A stretch of 64,000 bases of DNA. Source: Sulfuriferula sp047300855 (GTDB lineage Bacteria; Pseudomonadota; Gammaproteobacteria; Burkholderiales; Sulfuriferulaceae). Below, piece by piece: positions 49,649 to 58,638 of the stretch. Within the stretch, counting starts at the first letter, position 1. The number at the start of each line of letters is the position of its first letter. Below the pieces are notes generated by a model. The model was given only the letters and a program-made list of their open reading frames with translations. It did no database searches and was not told the origin of the DNA. The stretch covers positions 310,001 through 374,000 of the forward strand of contig NZ_CP170197.1 of assembly GCF_047300855.1 (NCBI RefSeq). The letters run 5' to 3'. The translations under genes were made by a program, and so were the position numbers.

Positions 49649-51028
49649 ATGTACACAGCCATTGCCGCCAATATCCTGTTCCCGCTGCACGAGCGCCTCA
49701 AACACCACACAACCGTCACGGTGCACCGTGGCATGGAACAGACTCAGTGGTGGGACACAGAACGTCTGCAAGTCTTGCAGCTGGAACGTCTGTGCGCCTT
49801 GCTCACGCATGCTCAGGCGCAGGTGCCGTACTACCGCGAGCTGTTTGCGCGCATCGGTTTCGAGCCAGCGGCCCTGGCTTCGCTGAACGATTTGGCGCGC
49901 TTGCCATTCCTGACCAAGGTTGAGATACGCAGCCATCTGAACGAGCTCAAGGCGGATAACGCCACCGGTCTGGCGCGCTTCAATACCGGCGGCTCCAGCG
50001 GCGAGCCGCTGATTTTTTTCATTGGTCGCGAACGTGTCAGCCACGATGTCGCGGCCAAGTGGCGTGCCACGCGCTGGTGGGGGGTGGATATCGGCGACCC
50101 GGAGATCGTGGTATGGGGCTCGCCGATCGAACTCGGCGCACAGGACAAAGTGAAGCAACTGCGCGACAAGCTGCTGCGTACGAAATTGCTGCCTGCGTTT
50201 GAAATGTCCGCGCAAAAGCTTGATGGTTTCATCGGTGAGATTCGCGCCATGCGTCCGAAAATGCTGTTCGGCTACCCGTCTGCATTGGCGCACATCGCGC
50301 ATCACGCTGACGAACGCGGCATTGCCATGAATCATCTGGGTATCAAGGTCGCCTTCGTCACCTCGGAAGCGCTGTACGATCATCAGCGTGAGCAGATTGA
50401 AAGAACTTTCGGTTGCCCGGTGGCGAACGGCTACGGCGGTCGCGACGCCGGTTTTATCGCGCATCAGTGCCCGGCGGGTGGCATGCACCTGACCGCCGAA
50501 GATGTCATCGTGGAAATCGTTGATCCCGCGGGGAATGTGCTGCCGCACGGTGAGTCGGGCGAGATCGTGGTGACGCATCTGGCTACCGGCGATTTCCCGT
50601 TTATCCGCTATCGCACCGGCGATGTCGGCGTGCTCGATGACCAGCCCTGCCCCTGCGGGCGCGGCCTGCCGTTGCTGAAAGCCATCGAAGGGCGCAGCAC
50701 CGATTTCGTGGTGGCGCAGGACGGCACGGTAATGCACGGTCTGGCGCTGGTGTATGTGATCCGCGATCTGCCCGGCGTGCGCCAGTTCAAGATCGTGCAG
50801 GAAAATCTGCAGCTGACGCGCGTCCTGCTGGCTACCAACAGTCAGTTTGATGAAGCAAATATCGGCAAAATCCTGTCGGGTATCCAGCAACGTCTGGGAC
50901 CGGATGTACAGGTGGAGATAGAACGGATGGATGAAGTGCCCAAGGAAAAATCCGGTAAATACCGTTATGTGGTGAGCCATGTGGTGCCGTCATCTGGCAT
51001 CAGTAGTGACAGGAGAAGCACAACATGA
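49649..51028 (+). CDS. AMP-dependent ligase of the phenylacetate-CoA ligase/CapK type
   Basis: A 459-residue adenylate-forming enzyme similar to PaaK/CapK proteins common in polysaccharide clusters. Landmarks: ALLTHAQAQVPYYRELFARIGF near the N-terminus, the phosphate loop FNTGGSSGEPLIFFIGRE (about residue 110), GYGGRDAGFIAHQC (about 265) and DFPFIRYRTGDVGVL with CPCGRGLPLLKAIEGRSTDF (about 315-350). The start at 49649 (MYTAIAANILF) is chosen over one 54 bases earlier. It probably activates an acyl group for decoration of the glycan. The stop overlaps the ligase gene (ATGA). Confidence 0.88.
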   Translation: MYTAIAANILFPLHERLKHHTTVTVHRGMEQTQWWDTERLQVLQLERLCALLTHAQAQVPYYRELFARIGFEPAALASLNDLARLPFLTKVEIRSHLNELKADNATGLARFNTGGSSGEPLIFFIGRERVSHDVAAKWRATRWWGVDIGDPEIVVWGSPIELGAQDKVKQLRDKLLRTKLLPAFEMSAQKLDGFIGEIRAMRPKMLFGYPSALAHIAHHADERGIAMNHLGIKVAFVTSEALYDHQREQIERTFGCPVANGYGGRDAGFIAHQCPAGGMHLTAEDVIVEIVDPAGNVLPHGESGEIVVTHLATGDFPFIRYRTGDVGVLDDQPCPCGRGLPLLKAIEGRSTDFVVAQDGTVMHGLALVYVIRDLPGVRQFKIVQENLQLTRVLLATNSQFDEANIGKILSGIQQRLGPDVQVEIERMDEVPKEKSGKYRYVVSHVVPSSGISSDRRSTT

Positions 51029-52338
51029 GCTTGAGAGATTTGTTCGTTTTTGCAGTGGTGTTTGGCTCCCTTCCTTTAATATTGAGAAAGCCTTATGTCG
51101 GAATTTATATGTGGTCCTGGCTGGGCTACATGAACCCGCATCGTCTGGCATGGGGCCTGGCCTACGATTTTCCATTTGCCTTTGTGGTTGCTATCGTGAC
51201 CTTGATGGGGCTTGTTTTTTCACGTGAGCCCAAGCGTATTCCGTGGACGCGGGAGAATGTTGTTTTGCTGATAATGATCGGCTGGATGTTGGTCACTACC
51301 ATTTTCTCGCTGTATCCGCAGTTAGCTTGGCTGCAGCTGGAGAAGGTGGCGAAAATTCAGTTGATGGTTTTTCTGACCATGATGCTCATCAACACGCGCG
51401 AGAAGCTTGAAACACTGGTGTTGATCATTGCCCTGTCGCTGGGTTTCTATGGAGTCAAGGGCGGCATTTTTACGATTGTTCACGGCGGCGTTTACCGGGT
51501 TCAAGGGCCGCTGGGCACTTTTATTGGGGGCAACAATGAAATCGCGCTGGCGCTGATCATGACTATACCGTTGATCTGGTACCTGCACCTGAATGCGCAG
51601 AAAGCCTGGTTGCGCCACGGTTACACTGCCGCAATGTTTCTGTGCGCACTCGCTGTCATTGGCAGCCAGTCGCGTGGTGCTCTTGTAGGAGGATTGGCAA
51701 TGGGCGCTTTTCTCTGGCTGAAAACCCGCAACAAATTATTTACCGGCCTGATCATGGTACTGGCAGTGTCGGCGATTTTGGCAATCATGCCTCCAGCATG
51801 GTTTGCACGCATGTCTACCATTGATAATTATCAAACTGATCAGTCTGCGGAAGGACGTATTAATGCGTGGTGGACCGCGTATAACCTGGCGAAGGACAGG
51901 CCGTTGGTGGGTGGCGGGTTCGATACTTTCCAGCCGGCTGTGTTCAGGGTATATGCTCCCGATCCAACCAATGTACACGATGTGCACAGCATCTATTTCG
52001 AAATGCTGGGTGAACACGGTTATGTCGGTTTTGGCTTGTTCATGTTGCTGGCATGGCTGACCTGGCGCAAGGGCGCGCGGATTATCCGCGAATGCAGCAA
52101 AGACCCGGATCGAAAATGGGCAGCCGATTTGGCGCGCATGCTGCAGGTCAGCATGATCGGCTTCGCTTCTGCGGGCGCATTTCTGGGGTTGGCGAACTTC
52201 GACCTGTATTACCACCTGATCGCGATCATGGTGATGACAGGAGTGGTGGCGCTCAAGCAGGCTGTGCCCGCAGGTACGGTGTTGGTGAACCAGCCACTGC
52301 GTAAACCACAGCCTTTTGTGAGGCGTAGTCGCAGTTAA
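51025..52338 (+). CDS. O-antigen ligase-like membrane protein of the XrtA locus
   Basis: A 437-residue polytopic membrane protein of the WaaL/Wzy-like O-ligase group specific to exosortase A loci. It begins MSLRDLFVFAVVFGSLPLIL and has about ten membrane helices. The large periplasmic loop contains DRPLVGGGFDTFQPAVFRVYAPDPTNVHDVHSIYFEMLGEHGYVG, with the Arg and His residues expected of a glycan-lipid ligase. It may transfer glycan to a protein or polymerise repeats. It is convergent with the minus-strand amidotransferase gene, 24 bp away. Confidence 0.92.
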   Translation: MSLRDLFVFAVVFGSLPLILRKPYVGIYMWSWLGYMNPHRLAWGLAYDFPFAFVVAIVTLMGLVFSREPKRIPWTRENVVLLIMIGWMLVTTIFSLYPQLAWLQLEKVAKIQLMVFLTMMLINTREKLETLVLIIALSLGFYGVKGGIFTIVHGGVYRVQGPLGTFIGGNNEIALALIMTIPLIWYLHLNAQKAWLRHGYTAAMFLCALAVIGSQSRGALVGGLAMGAFLWLKTRNKLFTGLIMVLAVSAILAIMPPAWFARMSTIDNYQTDQSAEGRINAWWTAYNLAKDRPLVGGGFDTFQPAVFRVYAPDPTNVHDVHSIYFEMLGEHGYVGFGLFMLLAWLTWRKGARIIRECSKDPDRKWAADLARMLQVSMIGFASAGAFLGLANFDLYYHLIAIMVMTGVVALKQAVPAGTVLVNQPLRKPQPFVRRSRS

Positions 52339-52362
52339 CTATTTTAGTTTTCGGTCGGCCAA

Positions 52363-54207
52363 TCAGGGTTTGTGATCGCGGTGTGCCAGCCACTGTTCCA
52401 GCATCACCACCACCCAGATCATTACCCCGTAGTAGGTGGCGTGGCCACTCGCATGCTGGTGCCGCAATTCAGTCAGATAAGCGGGCTGAAGGATATGGCG
52501 GTGCTCGAATGCGGTGAGACTATCCTGCACCAGGTCACGCAATGGGGCGTGTGTGCTTGCCCACACCCCGAACGGCAGGCCGAAGCCGTGTTTGGATTTG
52601 TTGATGATTTCATTGGGGAGCAGGTCGCGCACCGCTTCCTTGAAGAAATGCCGCAGGCGGGTGCCTTTGACCTTGAGATGCACGGGGACCTCCCCGGAAA
52701 AATCAAGCAGGGCATCGTCGAGCAGGGGGTAGCGTATTTCCACCCCGGCCGCCTCGGTCATGCGCCCGACCTTGCGCAGGTCGTTGTCGGCCAGCGTGAA
52801 CTTGAGGTCGAGGTGCATCATGCGGTTGATAAAATGCTGCGAATCGCTGCGCTGGTAGACTTCGCGCAACAGTTCGCCGGGCTGGTCGGGCTGGATTTTG
52901 GCGAGGAAATCGGCGTTGAAAATCTCGGCCAGCGGCGTGCGGTGCAGGAAATTATACGACTCCATGCGATCCGGCAGCGGCACCCTGGCCTGGTGAATAT
53001 AACTCTGCAGCTTGCGTCCCGGTGGCAGCGCCGCCAGGCCGGGAAAGTGCGCCAGCGGCTCGATGACGTCGGCGCGCAGCCAGGGCGGGATAAGGCCATA
53101 AGCCTCGAAGATTTTTTGTTTGGCGTAGCGCGCGTTGCCGCCGAAAATTTCGTCGCCGCCGTCGCCGCCCAGCATGATGCGGATGCCGTCGTCATGTGCG
53201 AGTTTGGCGCAGAAATAAGTGGGCACGGCAGATTCGTTGGCGAACGGTTCGTCGTAAGCGGCGGTGATAATTGGAATGGCGGTGACGATATCGGCGGGCT
53301 TGAGGTAATACTCATGCGCGTGTGCAGCAAAAGTTCTGGCGGCCAGACGCGCGTACTCCATTTCGTCGAAGCCGTCGGCCTCGAAGCCGATGGAGTAGGT
53401 GCTGACGGGTGTATTGCTGAGCTGAGCGAGCGTACCGGTGACAGTGCTGCTATCCAGTCCGCCGGAGAGAAATGCGCCCAGGTGGTCACCCTGCGCAGCG
53501 CGTGCCACCGAGTCGCGCAGAATGGGACGAAAGCGTGCGGCCAACTCGGCTTGCGATGCGCGGTTGTGGTCATCGTAATGCAGGTGCCAGTAAAATCCGG
53601 TGCTGAGTCGACCGTTGCGCCACTCCACAAACTGGGCGGGAAGCAGCTTCTTCACCCCCTGAAAAATCGAAGTGGGGGCAGGGACAAGATGAAAATACAG
53701 AAAATCAAAAATGGCCTGTTTATCGAGCGTGCTGCTCACCTCGGGATGGGCAGTGAGCGCGTCGGCACGCGCGGCAAACGCGAGGCCGCCGGAAACTTCC
53801 GCGTAGCACAAGGGCTGCGCCCCGGCGCGATCCACGGCCAGCAGCAGCGTGTTGCTGGCCGGTTCGCATACCGCCAGGGCAAAGCTGCCATGGATCTGCG
53901 CCAGCCCGTCTCGGCCGCCCTGGCGCCAGGCGGTCAGTACCCCAGCCGCCGGGTTGTGGCGGGTGATGGCGCTGGCAATGGCAGCGTCGTCGCAGCGGAT
54001 GCGGCCGCGCAGCACGGCGATCACGCCGCCCGCTTCGTACAGACTGATGTCATTGAAAGGCGAACTCGCCGCCAGCGCCGCACCATCGCGCAGGGTGCTC
54101 TCCAGTCGCGCAGAAGGAGGGGCAAGTGCGGCGCACATTGTGTCGAGGATACCTTGACCGCGCACCCGATCCAGTTTGTTGTCCAGCCAGCCGCAGATTC
54201 CGGCCAT
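52363..54207 (-). CDS. Asparagine synthetase-like protein 2 without the N-terminal Cys nucleophile
   Basis: A 614-residue asparagine-synthetase family protein on the minus strand, the only opposing gene in the EPS block. The N-terminus reads MAGICGW, whereas active amidotransferases read MCGIAG: the Cys2 nucleophile is replaced by Ala and a Cys occurs at position 5. The synthetase half is intact, with the PP-loop FLSGGLDSSTVTG near residue 252 and LGGDGGDEIFGGNARY near 355. It may take ammonia from elsewhere or perform another adenylate-type reaction such as beta-lactam-synthetase-like chemistry. A GTG six bases upstream is an alternative start. Confidence 0.9.
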   Translation of the reverse strand: MAGICGWLDNKLDRVRGQGILDTMCAALAPPSARLESTLRDGAALAASSPFNDISLYEAGGVIAVLRGRIRCDDAAIASAITRHNPAAGVLTAWRQGGRDGLAQIHGSFALAVCEPASNTLLLAVDRAGAQPLCYAEVSGGLAFAARADALTAHPEVSSTLDKQAIFDFLYFHLVPAPTSIFQGVKKLLPAQFVEWRNGRLSTGFYWHLHYDDHNRASQAELAARFRPILRDSVARAAQGDHLGAFLSGGLDSSTVTGTLAQLSNTPVSTYSIGFEADGFDEMEYARLAARTFAAHAHEYYLKPADIVTAIPIITAAYDEPFANESAVPTYFCAKLAHDDGIRIMLGGDGGDEIFGGNARYAKQKIFEAYGLIPPWLRADVIEPLAHFPGLAALPPGRKLQSYIHQARVPLPDRMESYNFLHRTPLAEIFNADFLAKIQPDQPGELLREVYQRSDSQHFINRMMHLDLKFTLADNDLRKVGRMTEAAGVEIRYPLLDDALLDFSGEVPVHLKVKGTRLRHFFKEAVRDLLPNEIINKSKHGFGLPFGVWASTHAPLRDLVQDSLTAFEHRHILQPAYLTELRHQHASGHATYYGVMIWVVVMLEQWLAHRDHKP

Positions 54208-54290
54208 ACTCACTCCTTGTGTGTTTGGTTTTGTAGCCGGGATGGTAACCTAAGCGCAGGCATTTTTGATGAACTCAAAAAAACCAATGA

Positions 54291-54405
54291 TAGCCACAGA
54301 GCGCACAGAGAGCATAGAGGCGAGGCGGGTTCAGCATAATATTTTGATCCATCGGACAAAAGATATCTGAGTGATTTGGAATTTTCTCTGAGCCCTCTGT
54401 GGCTA
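54291..54405. repeat. CACAGAG inverted-repeat element, copy 3
   Basis: Perfect 11-bp terminal inverted repeat TAGCCACAGAG / CTCTGTGGCTA bounding 115 bp, with extra CGCACAGAG and TTTTCTCTG units inside. It lies between the divergent amidotransferase and sulfotransferase genes and so occupies their promoter region. Confidence 0.8.
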
Positions 54406-54435
54406 ACCAATTTTTCTATGGGATGAAGCATAAAC

Positions 54436-55359
54436 GTGAGTGAATTCTGGCTGAAGGTTGAAAAAACCCTGAAATACCATGGCAACCGCGCTCTGCGTGC
54501 GGCGCGCGCAGGCTGGTGGAATGTGACGCGCACGCCAGCACAGCGGCCGGTCATCATCGTCGGTTGCAGCCGTGCCGGCACCACGCTGGTGTACAAGACC
54601 TTTTCCGAGTCGCAAGCGCTGGGTTCGCTCAATCGCGAAACGCATGATTTCTGGGTGGACATGCATCCGCTCTCCAACAAGCACTGGGATACCCATGGCC
54701 TGGATGCCGCGGACGCCAGCACTGCCGACCGCGATTATGTATCGCGCTATTTCTACAGCTGGACCGGACAATCCCGCTTTGTCGACAAGAACAACCAGAA
54801 CGGCCTGTGCGTACCTTACCTGCACGCGCTGTTCCCTGATGCCCACTTCGTGTTCATCAAGCGCAGCCCCGGCGACAACCTCAATTCGCTGATCGAGGGC
54901 TGGGGCAAGCCGGGAGAATTCGCCACCTGGTCTCAGCAGCTGCCGGAAAGAGTCGCGGTGGAAAACGGACGCTATACGAAATGGTGCTTTTTCCTCGCCG
55001 ATGGCTGGCGCGATTACGTCAACGCGCCGGTAGAAGAGGTGTGCGCATTCCAGTACAACGCTATTAACCAGGCCATTCTTGACGCGAAAGCGGCCATCCC
55101 CGCCGGACAATGGAGCGAGGTGCTGTACGAAGACTTGGTGCGCGATCCGGTAGGCGGTTTCAAGCGCCTGTTCGACGAGGCAGGGTTGCCTTTCGATGAG
55201 GCCATGCGGACGCATTGTGCAAACGTGCTGGATACGCCGTACAACGCCTTTTCCGAAATCCGCCTGGACAAATGGAAGGATGGGCGCAACCGTGAGCGTG
55301 TCGAACGCGTGCTGCCCAAAGTGGCTGGCGTGGCGCAGGCGATGGGGTACACGCTCTGA
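54436..55359 (+). CDS. Sulfotransferase
   Basis: A 307-residue PAPS-dependent sulfotransferase. The 5'-phosphosulfate loop is VIIVGCSRAGTTLVYKTF (about residue 38) and the 3'-phosphate site is FVFIKRSPGDNLNSL (about 138). It starts at the GTG 54436 directly after repeat copy 3. In this locus it may sulfate the polysaccharide. It is the first gene of a plus-strand run that continues with a deacetylase-like protein and glycosyltransferases. Confidence 0.88.
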   Translation: MSEFWLKVEKTLKYHGNRALRAARAGWWNVTRTPAQRPVIIVGCSRAGTTLVYKTFSESQALGSLNRETHDFWVDMHPLSNKHWDTHGLDAADASTADRDYVSRYFYSWTGQSRFVDKNNQNGLCVPYLHALFPDAHFVFIKRSPGDNLNSLIEGWGKPGEFATWSQQLPERVAVENGRYTKWCFFLADGWRDYVNAPVEEVCAFQYNAINQAILDAKAAIPAGQWSEVLYEDLVRDPVGGFKRLFDEAGLPFDEAMRTHCANVLDTPYNAFSEIRLDKWKDGRNRERVERVLPKVAGVAQAMGYTL

Positions 55360-55361
55360 AC

Positions 55362-56552
55362 ATGGCGGCCCTGCTTTGGCTGCTGCCGCTGGCCTGGGCG
55401 CTGGTGCTGGTGTTATACGCCAGCCCGCTGCTTGCCCTGTGGCATGAGCCGGCATGGCGCCACCCGGTACTGGTGATCGAAAGCGACGACTGGGGCGCGG
55501 GAGATTTATCCCAGGCGGCGGCGCTGGATGCGCTGCGTGCGCTGCTCAAGCATCACTGCGATCATACCGGCCGGCACCCGGTGATGACGCTGGGCATCGT
55601 GCTGGCCATCGCCGACACCGAAGCAATACGCGCCACTGCGGGCCATGAGTATCTGCGCATCACGCTCGATGATGCGCGTCAGGCGCCGGTGCTGGCCGCG
55701 TTGCGTGCGGGCATCGCCGACTGTGTATTCGCCCCGCAGTTGCACGGCATGGAGCATTACTGGCCTCCCGCCGTCATGGCCGCCGCCCAGACCGACAGAC
55801 GCGTGGCAGTATGGCTGGCAGGAAATTCACTGCCGCGTACCGAAGACCTGCCGTCGCCGCTGCAAAGCCGCTGGACCGCGGCGGCCGTGCTGCCCTCGCT
55901 GCCGCTCTCCATCCCGGAAATCAACGAGGCTGCTGCGGACGAAACAGGCATGTTCCAGCGCATTTTCGGCAACGCGGCGCAGGTGGCCGTACCGACTACT
56001 TTTGTGTGGAACGACGCGGTCGAACGCGCCTGGGCAGCGCATGGCGTGCGTTGCATCGTCACCCCCGGCACGCGTCATGAATACCGCAATGCCCAAGGCC
56101 GTCCGGCGGGCGATGGGCGCTACATACTGAACGGCGAGCGTGGCCAGAATGGCGTGCTCTACGTGGTGCGCGACCAGTATTTCGAGCCCGCTCTTGGTCA
56201 CCGCGCTGAACAAGGACTGGCGGCGCTGGCGCGGCAAACAGCGTGCGCCCGACCGACACTGCTGGAAACCCACCGCTTCAATTTTATGGGTGAACCAGCG
56301 GACGCGGCATTCCATGAACTGGAACGATTGCTGAGCGAGGCATGCATTGCTTATCCCGCGCTGCGCTTCCTGTCCACGCAGGAAATTGCCGAGGCGATGG
56401 CACATCAGGATATGCAGCTGATTGAAACTCGCCTGCCTCAGCGTCTGCGCGCCTGGCTGGCACGTACCCGGACGCTGCCACATTTCACAAAATTGGCACG
56501 TCTTACCGGACTGGTGTTGCCATTATGGCTGCTGGGAAAATGGGCAGCATGA
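55362..56552 (+). CDS. Polysaccharide deacetylase-like membrane protein
   Basis: A 396-residue protein with an N-terminal membrane anchor (residues 1-24, LLWLLPLAWALVLVLYASPLLAL) and a C-terminal hydrophobic end (LTGLVLPLWLLGKWAA). The region after the anchor reads PVLVIESDDWGAGDLSQ, resembling the acidic start of NodB-type deacetylases, and has CVFAPQLHGMEHYW where the metal-binding His residues would be. The match is partial, so the activity is uncertain. It starts two bases after the sulfotransferase stop and overlaps the next gene by ATGA. Confidence 0.75.
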   Translation: MAALLWLLPLAWALVLVLYASPLLALWHEPAWRHPVLVIESDDWGAGDLSQAAALDALRALLKHHCDHTGRHPVMTLGIVLAIADTEAIRATAGHEYLRITLDDARQAPVLAALRAGIADCVFAPQLHGMEHYWPPAVMAAAQTDRRVAVWLAGNSLPRTEDLPSPLQSRWTAAAVLPSLPLSIPEINEAAADETGMFQRIFGNAAQVAVPTTFVWNDAVERAWAAHGVRCIVTPGTRHEYRNAQGRPAGDGRYILNGERGQNGVLYVVRDQYFEPALGHRAEQGLAALARQTACARPTLLETHRFNFMGEPADAAFHELERLLSEACIAYPALRFLSTQEIAEAMAHQDMQLIETRLPQRLRAWLARTRTLPHFTKLARLTGLVLPLWLLGKWAA

Positions 56553-57478
56553 GCGGCCCGAAATTTTCCGTCATCATCCCTGCCTGCAATGCAGCCGCGA
56601 CGCTGGCGCGCGCACTGGATTCGGTACTGGCGCAGACCTGGCCGGCGCATGAAATCATCGTGGTGGACGATGGATCGACCGATACTACCGCCGCCGTGGC
56701 GGCTGGCTACGGGGAAAAAATCCGCTATCTGCGCCAGGAAAATGCAGGCGTATCCGCCGCGCGCAACCACGGTGCACAGGTGGCGAGCGGTGACTGGCTG
56801 GCCTTTCTCGACGCCGACGACTGGTACTATCCCAACCGCCTGAAATGGCACGCGGAATGGATTGCACGCGACCCGACGCTGGATTTTCTCAGCGGCGATT
56901 ACGAATATCGCGACCTCTCCGGAAAATTGCTGAGCCGTTCGATGCCGGGCAAGGCATCCGGCCGGTCCATGCTGGACAAAGCTGCGGGCAGCCGCGAAGT
57001 GGTGATGGAAGGCGCAGAATTCGAAGCCTTTGTAGCCGACCATTTCGGCGATACGCACACGCTAAGCCTGCCGCGCGCCACGTTTCTGGCATTGGGCGGC
57101 TATCCGTTGGGCTTCAGGGTGTGTGAAGACGTACACCTGCTCACCCGTCTGGTCGCACGCAGCCACCGGGCTGGGGTGATCTGCGAGCCGATGGCGGTGT
57201 ACCTCATTCACAATGCCAGCGCCACCCGTGCCGACCCGGTGCGCGCCCAGTTCGAGAATGTGCGTACGTTGATCGCATTGGGTGAACAGGCCGCCAGTTT
57301 GCCTGCTGTGGTACGCCGCGGGTATGTCACCCGGTTACGGCAGGCGCGGCTCAACCTCGCTTACGCGCTGGTAAAATCAGGCCGCCGGATGGAAGCCGTA
57401 CGCGCCTTGATGCCTTCGCTGATCGAATCCCCGGGTATTGCCAGCGTGCGCAATCTGTTGTCTATCCTTAGAGGCTAA
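56549..57478 (+). CDS. Glycosyltransferase family 2
   Basis: A 309-residue GT-A glycosyltransferase. It shows FSVIIPACNAAATLARALDSVLAQTWPAHEIIVVDDGSTD at the N-terminus, the DxD site in WLAFLDADDWYYPNRL (about residue 90) and CEDVHLLTRLV (acceptor/metal region, about 192). An ATG nine bases earlier is possible, but the ATG at 56549 overlaps the preceding stop. It probably adds a sugar on the cytoplasmic face. Confidence 0.92.
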   Translation: MSGPKFSVIIPACNAAATLARALDSVLAQTWPAHEIIVVDDGSTDTTAAVAAGYGEKIRYLRQENAGVSAARNHGAQVASGDWLAFLDADDWYYPNRLKWHAEWIARDPTLDFLSGDYEYRDLSGKLLSRSMPGKASGRSMLDKAAGSREVVMEGAEFEAFVADHFGDTHTLSLPRATFLALGGYPLGFRVCEDVHLLTRLVARSHRAGVICEPMAVYLIHNASATRADPVRAQFENVRTLIALGEQAASLPAVVRRGYVTRLRQARLNLAYALVKSGRRMEAVRALMPSLIESPGIASVRNLLSILRG

Positions 57479-57480
57479 AG

Positions 57481-58632
57481 ATGCCGCGTTATCTGGTACT
57501 CACCGAATTATTCCTGCCCACCAAGGGCGGTACCGCCGTGTGGTTTGCCGAGGTATACCGGCGCCTGTCGGGCAAGGAAACCCATATTGTGACTGCCGAT
57601 GTACCCGGTGCCGCCGAGGTGGATGCCAGCCATCCCAACAGCGTGCACCGCATCAATATGCGCCGCGTGGCCTGGCTGCGACCGGAATCACTGGGTATGT
57701 ATTTCAATCTTTTTTTCAAATCGCTGGGTCTGGCGCTCACCCACCGATTCGATGCGATCCACGCCGGACGCGCTTTGCCGGAAGGATTCACCGCCTGGCT
57801 GGTAGCGCGGCTGACATTCCATCCGGTGGTGATCTACGCGCACGGAGAAGAACTCACCACCTGGGGGCGCGGCGGCAAATACAAGGCCATGTGCTTCGCC
57901 CTGTGCCACGCCGACCGGGTGATTGCCAACAGCGAATTCACCCGCGATGAGTTGATCAAAATGGACGTCAGCCCGGCGCGCATCACGCTGATTTACCCAG
58001 GTGTCGATGTGGCGCGTTTCCGCCCCGGTCTGGCGTGCGACGATTTGCGCGAGTCGGTCGGAGTGGGCGCAGCGGGCAAGTTGATCCTGTCGGTCGGCCG
58101 CCTGTCGCGGCGCAAGGGTTTCGACCAGGTGATCAAATCTCTGCCTGAGCTGGTCCAGGCAGGTCTGGATGTGCAGTACACCCTGATCGGTATCGGCGAG
58201 GATCAGGATTATTTGCTCGATCTGGCGAGTGAACATGGCGTCGCAGATCGCGTACACTTGCTGGGGCACGTCAGCGCCGATGATCTGCCGCGTTGGTACA
58301 ATGCCTGTGACGTATTCGCCATGCCCAATCGCGAAATCAACGGCGACACTGAGGGCTTCGGCATGGTATTCATTGAGGCGGCGGCATGCGGCAGAACTGT
58401 CGTGGCAGGTACGGCGGGCGGCACGGGTGCAGCGGTGGTTGACGGTGAGACCGGCCTGCGTGTGGTTGGCAATGAACTCGCAGTGACGTCGGCACTACAT
58501 CGACTTTTGGATGATCCGTCGCTGGCACGGCGGATGGGTGAGGCGGGATTGGTCCGGGCACACGCTGAATTCGCCTGGGAACGCGTGGCTGACAAGACGC
58601 GGCGATTGCAACAGCAGGGATCACAAAAATGA
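57481..58632 (+). CDS. Glycosyltransferase family 4
   Basis: A 383-residue GT-B glycosyltransferase: PRYLVLTELFLPTKGGTAVWFAEVYRRL at the N-terminus, VIYAHGEELTTWGRGGKYKAMCF in the acceptor half, and the donor half LILSVGRLSRRKGFDQVIKSLPELV and GDTEGFGMVFIEAAACGRTVVAGTAGG (E-x7-E motif). It starts two bases after the family 2 gene. The specificity is unknown. Confidence 0.92.
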   Translation: MPRYLVLTELFLPTKGGTAVWFAEVYRRLSGKETHIVTADVPGAAEVDASHPNSVHRINMRRVAWLRPESLGMYFNLFFKSLGLALTHRFDAIHAGRALPEGFTAWLVARLTFHPVVIYAHGEELTTWGRGGKYKAMCFALCHADRVIANSEFTRDELIKMDVSPARITLIYPGVDVARFRPGLACDDLRESVGVGAAGKLILSVGRLSRRKGFDQVIKSLPELVQAGLDVQYTLIGIGEDQDYLLDLASEHGVADRVHLLGHVSADDLPRWYNACDVFAMPNREINGDTEGFGMVFIEAAACGRTVVAGTAGGTGAAVVDGETGLRVVGNELAVTSALHRLLDDPSLARRMGEAGLVRAHAEFAWERVADKTRRLQQQGSQK

Positions 58633-58638
58633 AAAATC

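Noticed and set aside
52372..54339. 655-codon open frame opposite the second asparagine synthetase-like gene
   Set aside because: The minus strand carries clear PP-loop motifs; the plus-strand product has no recognisable features.
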